Positions 6,458-10,512 of a stretch of DNA of 10,512 nt are shown in pieces. Below the pieces are notes generated by a model, which worked only from the letters and a program-made list of their open reading frames with translations, had not been told where the DNA came from and did not search any database. Both the position numbers and the translations under genes were made by a program. Source of the stretch: an uncultured Planctomycetaceae bacterium. Lineage in GTDB: Bacteria > Planctomycetota > Planctomycetia > Planctomycetales > Planctomycetaceae. The first letter of the stretch is position 1, and each line of letters begins with the position of its first letter. The DNA lies in contig CALFYU010000197.1 of assembly GCA_937952455.1 (NCBI GenBank), positions 1-10,512 on the forward strand. The letters run 5' to 3'.

Positions 6458-9142
6458 TCACCCTTCAGCTTGCCGCGGGGCGTTTCCAAAGCAGCGGCCG
6501 GCGAAACTGTTGAGCAGTGCCGGGAGAAACACCAGGTCGCCCGCCAAGGTGGTGGCCAGTAGCGCGAACATCAGCCAGGCGAACCGGGCGGTCGGGACGA
6601 AGCCGCTGAAGGCGAACACCAGCATGCCGGTTCCGCAGATGAGCGTGGTTTGCATCATGGCCCGCGCACAATGCCGGAAACAAAGCCGGACCGCCTCGGC
6701 GCGATCGCGGCCGCGCGATGTTTCGATCCGGTACCATGTTAAGAAGTGCAGCGTATCGTCCACAGCGATCCCTAATGCGACGCTGGCGGTCATCATCGTG
6801 CCGATATCGACCGGCAGTTCTGCCCAGCCCATCGCGCCAAAGGCGACGACAGCCGGAAAGACGTTGGGCAGCATGGCGATGAGCGCGGCACGGATCGTCC
6901 CCAGGACAAACACCATCACCATTGCCACCAAACCGAATGCGGTCAAGAAGCTGACATAAAGGTCATGCAGCAACACCCGCTGCGTTTGGGACACGACCGG
7001 CATGACGCCCGTGTATTCGGCTGAAATCGTCGGCGATTCCCCATCGTTGGCATCTTGCAGGATCGGTTCGACCGCGTGCTGCAATTGCGACAATGATTCA
7101 TGATAGTCCAGTCCCTCCATCGCCGGAACACGCGCACTGATCCGCCAACTTTGCCGGTCGGCGGTTTCGTGCAGAAGATTTCGGCGAATGAGCGTCTCCC
7201 GAACATCCCGCTCGGCGGCCGCAATGGCCCTTGATTCGACTAGCTCGGGCGGCGGCACTTCATAGGTTGGCAGTGGCACCGAACCGCTATCGTCTAGAAC
7301 GGGGAGAACCGGCATGGCTTGCGTCGCGCTTGGGCCTGATGCAAATGCGACCACCGCGGCGATCGTGTGCTGCGGACGTCGGTTCCGGGAGACATCGCTC
7401 GGCACGTCCGCAAAAGACGCCCCTTCGCGGAACGTCGAGTGGTGCATGCTCACCACATTGATCGGCGCCGCCGGCCGAGAAAACGCGACAGCGGCATGAT
7501 GCGTCCCAGCTGGTGCCGCTTGCATCGCGGCGAGTTCGGCTGGAGCACCGCCGCCGATAGGCAACTGTAACCGGCGGAACAAGGCGATCGCTTGCTCCAT
7601 GTCCTGCGGATCGGCTTTGAAATTCGGCGCAAACGTCGCCGCCGACAGACTGCCGCCGACGTGCGGCACATTGTGGAGGGCCTGCTCGGCGCGACGGACG
7701 ACGTCCAGGCGCTGGCGAAACGGCAGTTCGTTGTCATTCGCGAAATGCACGAGAACTTCGACCGGCACCAGCGGCCCCAGGTCCTGTTCCAGAATCGAAT
7801 AGTCCCGCGAGATCCGACTTTTCGCAGGAAACAGACTGTCAAAGGCAATGGACGATTTGACGTTCCGCAATCCGATACCGGCAACAACAGTCCCGGCAAG
7901 AAACAGGAAACCGATCAGTAATGCATGTCGGTGGATCCAGGCGGCGTATGCATCAAGGATGCGGTCCCAGCGCCGCGCGGGCGGCTGCGACATTGGGGCC
8001 TCATCGATGTCATCCCCATCGGGCACGGCTGCCGGCCATTTGGCGAATGCGCCGGGAAGCACATACAGCAGCAGCCCCACGGTCAACAGCACGCCGGCAG
8101 CGGCGAGGATCCCAAATTGGACGATCGGTTCGATATCGCTCACGCACAACGACAACATGCCCATCGCTGTCGTGACAACCGCCAGAATACAGGGCCGGCG
8201 CCCAGCGTTCAGCGCGCGCTCGGCGGCGCCCGTCACGCCGAAGCGGCGCACCGCATCGTAATAGTAATTCACCAAATGCACGCCCGCCGAGACGGTGAGC
8301 ACCAACACCAGCGTGGGCAATACGATCAACAGCGCATTCATCCGCACGCCGCACCAATGCATGGCGGCCAAGACCAACCCCTGCCCGAACAGCGCTGTGG
8401 CAAGGACGACCGCCGTATACCGCCACGATCGCAGACACCACCAACACAACAGTGCCGAGACGATCGTCGAAGGAATGCTCAGCAGATTGGCATCGAATGT
8501 CGCCTCAGCATCGAGAAACGCCCCCTCCACCGGCGCACCCGCGAGCAAAAACTTCTCGCGGTCGATCCCGGTCACCCGCTCCGCCTCGCGGAGGATCACC
8601 GGCAGCACCGCGTCTCGTTCATACAGCCCCTTTTCCGTGAGCGCGATCACGACACAACTGAAGACGCCGTCATTTCCGACCAGCGCACCGCGCAGCCGCA
8701 AGAGTGCTTCGTCACGCGACAGACTCAACGGCGGCCGCGTCAATTCTTGGAGCGCCGAATACCCGCTGCTGGTCTCATCGAAGTAGCCGGCTTCGACCGG
8801 ACGGTCCGGGTCATCGCGCAGCGCCTCGATCGCCGATTGGATTTCAGCCAGCCGCGGGTCGTCCACCGAACAGCCGGGCCAACTGATCAGTACGGAATCG
8901 CCGCTCTCGAATTCGTCGACGAATTGTTCCAGAGCACGCCGCTCGGGAAACGACTCCGGCAACCAACGCGACGGCAGCGTGAGCATGCTGTGCATCGTCT
9001 GGTGGGCGCCGAATCCGATGAGCGGCCGCGTGGCGAGCATAAGGATTGTCGCCACGAACCACCGCCGTCGGTAGCGACTTTCCAGGGCGGCGGTATTGTC
9101 CGCTCGCTGTTCGAGAGAATTTGGGCGGCTGGATTGGGGCAT
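6458..9142 (-). CDS. MMPL/RND superfamily membrane exporter
   Basis: The ATG at 9140-9142 gives 894 residues; a TTG at 9172 would add ten. I choose the ATG because GAAGGA lies nine bases before it. The layout is the duplicated RND/MMPL plan: a first membrane helix (about 27-45), a large extracytoplasmic loop to about 220, five helices to about 365, a cytoplasmic linker, helix seven (about 408-428), a second large loop to about 730, and five final helices to about 885. Two motifs occupy equivalent places in the halves: SAGVHLVNYYYD (about 284-296) and GIAVDDTLHFLTWYR (about 791-805); their acidic residues probably carry the proton relay. This family exports lipids, hopanoids and other hydrophobic cargo by proton motive force. 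The second loop contains an Ala/Pro-rich stretch (about 530-640). The upstream membrane acyltransferase-like gene may be related in function, but 253 bases and a hairpin separate them. Confidence 0.92.
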   Translation of the reverse strand: MPQSSRPNSLEQRADNTAALESRYRRRWFVATILMLATRPLIGFGAHQTMHSMLTLPSRWLPESFPERRALEQFVDEFESGDSVLISWPGCSVDDPRLAEIQSAIEALRDDPDRPVEAGYFDETSSGYSALQELTRPPLSLSRDEALLRLRGALVGNDGVFSCVVIALTEKGLYERDAVLPVILREAERVTGIDREKFLLAGAPVEGAFLDAEATFDANLLSIPSTIVSALLCWWCLRSWRYTAVVLATALFGQGLVLAAMHWCGVRMNALLIVLPTLVLVLTVSAGVHLVNYYYDAVRRFGVTGAAERALNAGRRPCILAVVTTAMGMLSLCVSDIEPIVQFGILAAAGVLLTVGLLLYVLPGAFAKWPAAVPDGDDIDEAPMSQPPARRWDRILDAYAAWIHRHALLIGFLFLAGTVVAGIGLRNVKSSIAFDSLFPAKSRISRDYSILEQDLGPLVPVEVLVHFANDNELPFRQRLDVVRRAEQALHNVPHVGGSLSAATFAPNFKADPQDMEQAIALFRRLQLPIGGGAPAELAAMQAAPAGTHHAAVAFSRPAAPINVVSMHHSTFREGASFADVPSDVSRNRRPQHTIAAVVAFASGPSATQAMPVLPVLDDSGSVPLPTYEVPPPELVESRAIAAAERDVRETLIRRNLLHETADRQSWRISARVPAMEGLDYHESLSQLQHAVEPILQDANDGESPTISAEYTGVMPVVSQTQRVLLHDLYVSFLTAFGLVAMVMVFVLGTIRAALIAMLPNVFPAVVAFGAMGWAELPVDIGTMMTASVALGIAVDDTLHFLTWYRIETSRGRDRAEAVRLCFRHCARAMMQTTLICGTGMLVFAFSGFVPTARFAWLMFALLATTLAGDLVFLPALLNSFAGRCFGNAPRQAEG

Positions 9143-9151
9143 TTCGTATGT

Positions 9152-9157
9152 TCCTTC
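9152..9157 (-). promoter_or_regulatory. Ribosome binding site that decides the MMPL start
   Basis: GAAGGA on the minus strand, nine bases upstream of the ATG at 9140-9142. It falls inside the coding extension that a TTG start at 9172 would need, which favours the shorter protein. Confidence 0.55.
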
Positions 9158-9303
9158 TCTCACGTGAACCAAGCCGCGCGGTCCGCTGCTCGGACTGGCG
9201 GGGCGCTTTAGTCAACGAATGTCGCTGTGAGAGAAAGAGTCCGCCGGAGGGCATCAGACGAGTTCACCAATGACCCAAGCTCGGCGTAGTTGAAATAGCG
9301 TGT

Positions 9304-9345
9304 GTAAAACTTCCCGCGGCCGCACTCTGACGGCGGCCGTTTTAC
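9304..9345 (-). terminator. Two-tier hairpin after the acyltransferase-like gene, possible terminator
   Basis: An inner stem CGGCCGC (9317-9323) with GCGGCCG (9333-9339) and a 9-base loop is topped by an outer pair, GTAAAAC (9304-9310) with GTTTTAC (9339-9345), leaving a bulge at 9311-9316. It begins about 50 bases past the stop codon at 9396-9398. On the minus strand the 3' arm ends in GTTTTAC, which is a poor U tract; on the plus strand TTTT follows the GC stem directly. The rest of the 9143-9395 spacer holds only a small GTCCG/CGGAC repeat (9181-9195). Confidence 0.45.
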
Positions 9346-9395
9346 TACGGTCATCATCTCCCGCACGTGGGCGGTTGTAAAGCCCGGTTTGTCCG

Positions 9396-10512
9396 TTACA
9401 GCCGCACGTAGATGTTGTGTTTCTCCAGGTGGTGGACGAACAGATAGGTCAGGCCGATGAAAATCCCGGTCATCATCCAGACGTACCACTCGGGTGAGTC
9501 GCGGGGCGTGAGAAATTCCCGCATCGAATGTTTGATGATCGAATGAAACACATACGCCGCCAGCGGATTCATGCCGAACGTCGTGAAGATGCCGACAGTC
9601 ATGCCGCCTAAATCGGCCAAGAAGATGAACAGCGCATACAGCGCGATCGAAAATCCGGTGGTGAATAAAATGAACGGCGCGCTGACAATCCGCTTGTACA
9701 TCAGCCAGTAATTGTCCGGACGAGCGTAGTCGTAGTGCACCCCGCCTAACAGACGGGTATCGAGTTTGTCCAGCTCTTCCTGTTCTTGTTCGCTGCGTTC
9801 CGTTTTGGCCGCCAATTCATCGCGACGTGCCAACAGGTCGTTGTACCTTTTTTGATCAGGGTGCGGCGGCATTACGAAGGGTGGCTCGGCCAATAGGTCC
9901 GTCCAACTGCGGCCCGACGCGTTGCTGAAATCGGGAAGCACGGGGCTGGCGGCGTATTGGTCCGGAACGGGACCGTCGACCGGCACGTCGTACAACCGTG
10001 ATCCACAGGAGAGCAGATAGCCCACGATCATGAAGACCGCACCAAAGACGAAAACCTTACCGCCCGCGACGGACCGCGATGCGGAATTATTCGCGAGAAT
10101 ATCGTAAATCAGCGAGCCGGCGAGCATGGAGACCGACCAGGACATGATGCCGAAAAACCCGCCATCCCAACAACGATTGCTGCCGGTCTTCCATAGCTGC
10201 ACCATCCAGTTCGATTGATCACCATGCACAAACGCCCAATTGAACCACCACGAGATCACGACATGCCCGACCAGGCAGGCGATCATTGCCACGAAACGGA
10301 CCCAACTGTCCCGCGCAATCACCGGCATGATGAAAATCTGACAGACGCCAATGATGGCCAGGACTTCCCACAAGTTCGATTTGATCAACCGCATTACGAA
10401 CTGCAGCGTGGGGTTGACGCGCACTTTCTCGACTTCGCCGGCGCTGTTCGTGATTTCGATTTCGTTGGAGTAGCTGTCTCCCTTTTGGCGGCCTTCGCTG
10501 AAATCCTGATAC
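9396..10512 (-). CDS. Multi-pass membrane acyltransferase-like protein (DUF5009/HGSNAT-like), N-terminus outside the window
   Basis: The frame is open from the stop codon (9396-9398) to the right edge; 371 residues are visible. A GTG at 10424 is the first possible start, but the 29 upstream codons (YQDFSEGRQKGDSYSNEIEI and on) read as normal coding sequence, so the gene almost certainly starts further right. Seven or so membrane helices are visible, with WWFNWAFVHGD, CWDGGFFGIMSW, RPDNYWLMYKR and FTTFGMNPLAAYVFHSII. This arrangement resembles the C-terminal part of planctomycete acyltransferase-family proteins related to heparan-alpha-glucosaminide N-acetyltransferase, which move acyl groups onto sugars across the membrane; the expected catalytic histidine region near the N-terminus is not in view. 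A soluble, highly charged segment rich in Glu, Lys and Arg (about residues 210-245) is likely helical, perhaps coiled coil. It lies upstream of the MMPL exporter in the same direction. Confidence 0.7.
   Translation of the reverse strand, partial: YQDFSEGRQKGDSYSNEIEITNSAGEVEKVRVNPTLQFVMRLIKSNLWEVLAIIGVCQIFIMPVIARDSWVRFVAMIACLVGHVVISWWFNWAFVHGDQSNWMVQLWKTGSNRCWDGGFFGIMSWSVSMLAGSLIYDILANNSASRSVAGGKVFVFGAVFMIVGYLLSCGSRLYDVPVDGPVPDQYAASPVLPDFSNASGRSWTDLLAEPPFVMPPHPDQKRYNDLLARRDELAAKTERSEQEQEELDKLDTRLLGGVHYDYARPDNYWLMYKRIVSAPFILFTTGFSIALYALFIFLADLGGMTVGIFTTFGMNPLAAYVFHSIIKHSMREFLTPRDSPEWYVWMMTGIFIGLTYLFVHHLEKHNIYVRL

Noticed and set aside
9181..9195. GTCCG/CGGAC inverted repeat upstream of the MMPL gene as an operator
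   Set aside because: A 5-base stem is expected by chance in GC-rich DNA and nothing else supports it.
7925..9211. Long plus-strand open frame (428 codons) opposite the MMPL gene
   Set aside because: It is rich in His, Arg and Gln with no fold signature and lies antisense to well-supported membrane coding sequence.
9208..9489. Minus-strand frame of 93 codons between the acyltransferase-like and MMPL genes
   Set aside because: It overlaps the end of the acyltransferase-like gene in another frame, crosses the hairpin at 9304-9345, and has no recognisable motif.

Overview
The window reads as accessory chromosome of a planctomycete (Planctomycetota). I infer this from the gene families, not from any marker gene. 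There is a Tat-exported Gfo/Idh/MocA oxidoreductase beside a secreted HEAT-repeat protein with a DnaJ-C11-like (DUF3395-like) tail, an exported NHL-type propeller, a ROK sugar kinase, a large MMPL/RND exporter and a multi-pass sugar acyltransferase-like protein. DNA is moderately GC-rich, spacing is loose, and the intergenic regions carry palindromic repeats, all typical of that phylum.

Layout from left to right. Positions 1-165 (minus) hold the first 55 codons of a gene that runs off the left edge; it resembles the start of planctomycete metallophosphoesterase-like proteins. Positions 166-370 are intergenic and contain a large nested palindrome at 257-327. Positions 371-2515 (minus) encode one secreted HEAT-repeat protein split by a single in-frame TAG at 1727-1729. 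Positions 2607-3893 (minus) are the Tat-exported oxidoreductase, and 3984-4988 (minus) a signal-peptide-bearing beta-propeller protein. These three run the same way with gaps of about 90 bases and probably form a transcription unit for an extracytoplasmic or periplasmic function. A 337-base divergent spacer (4989-5325) separates them from the only plus-strand gene, a ROK-family kinase (5326-6327).

The ROK gene meets the minus-strand MMPL/RND transporter (6458-9142) tail to tail. The spacer between them is an A-rich/T-rich heptamer-repeat element (6311-6450) that also supplies the last ROK codons and its stop. Upstream of the transporter is a 253-base spacer with a hairpin at 9304-9345, then a membrane acyltransferase-like gene that enters from the right edge (9396-10512, N-terminus missing).

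The point most worth a second look is the interrupted HEAT gene. Both sides of the TAG are clean, continuous coding sequence in one frame, and a single C-to-T change from a glutamine codon would explain it. The two palindromic repeat elements come next. I see no rRNA, tRNA, CRISPR array, transposase or integrase, and no convincing new multi-gene system.
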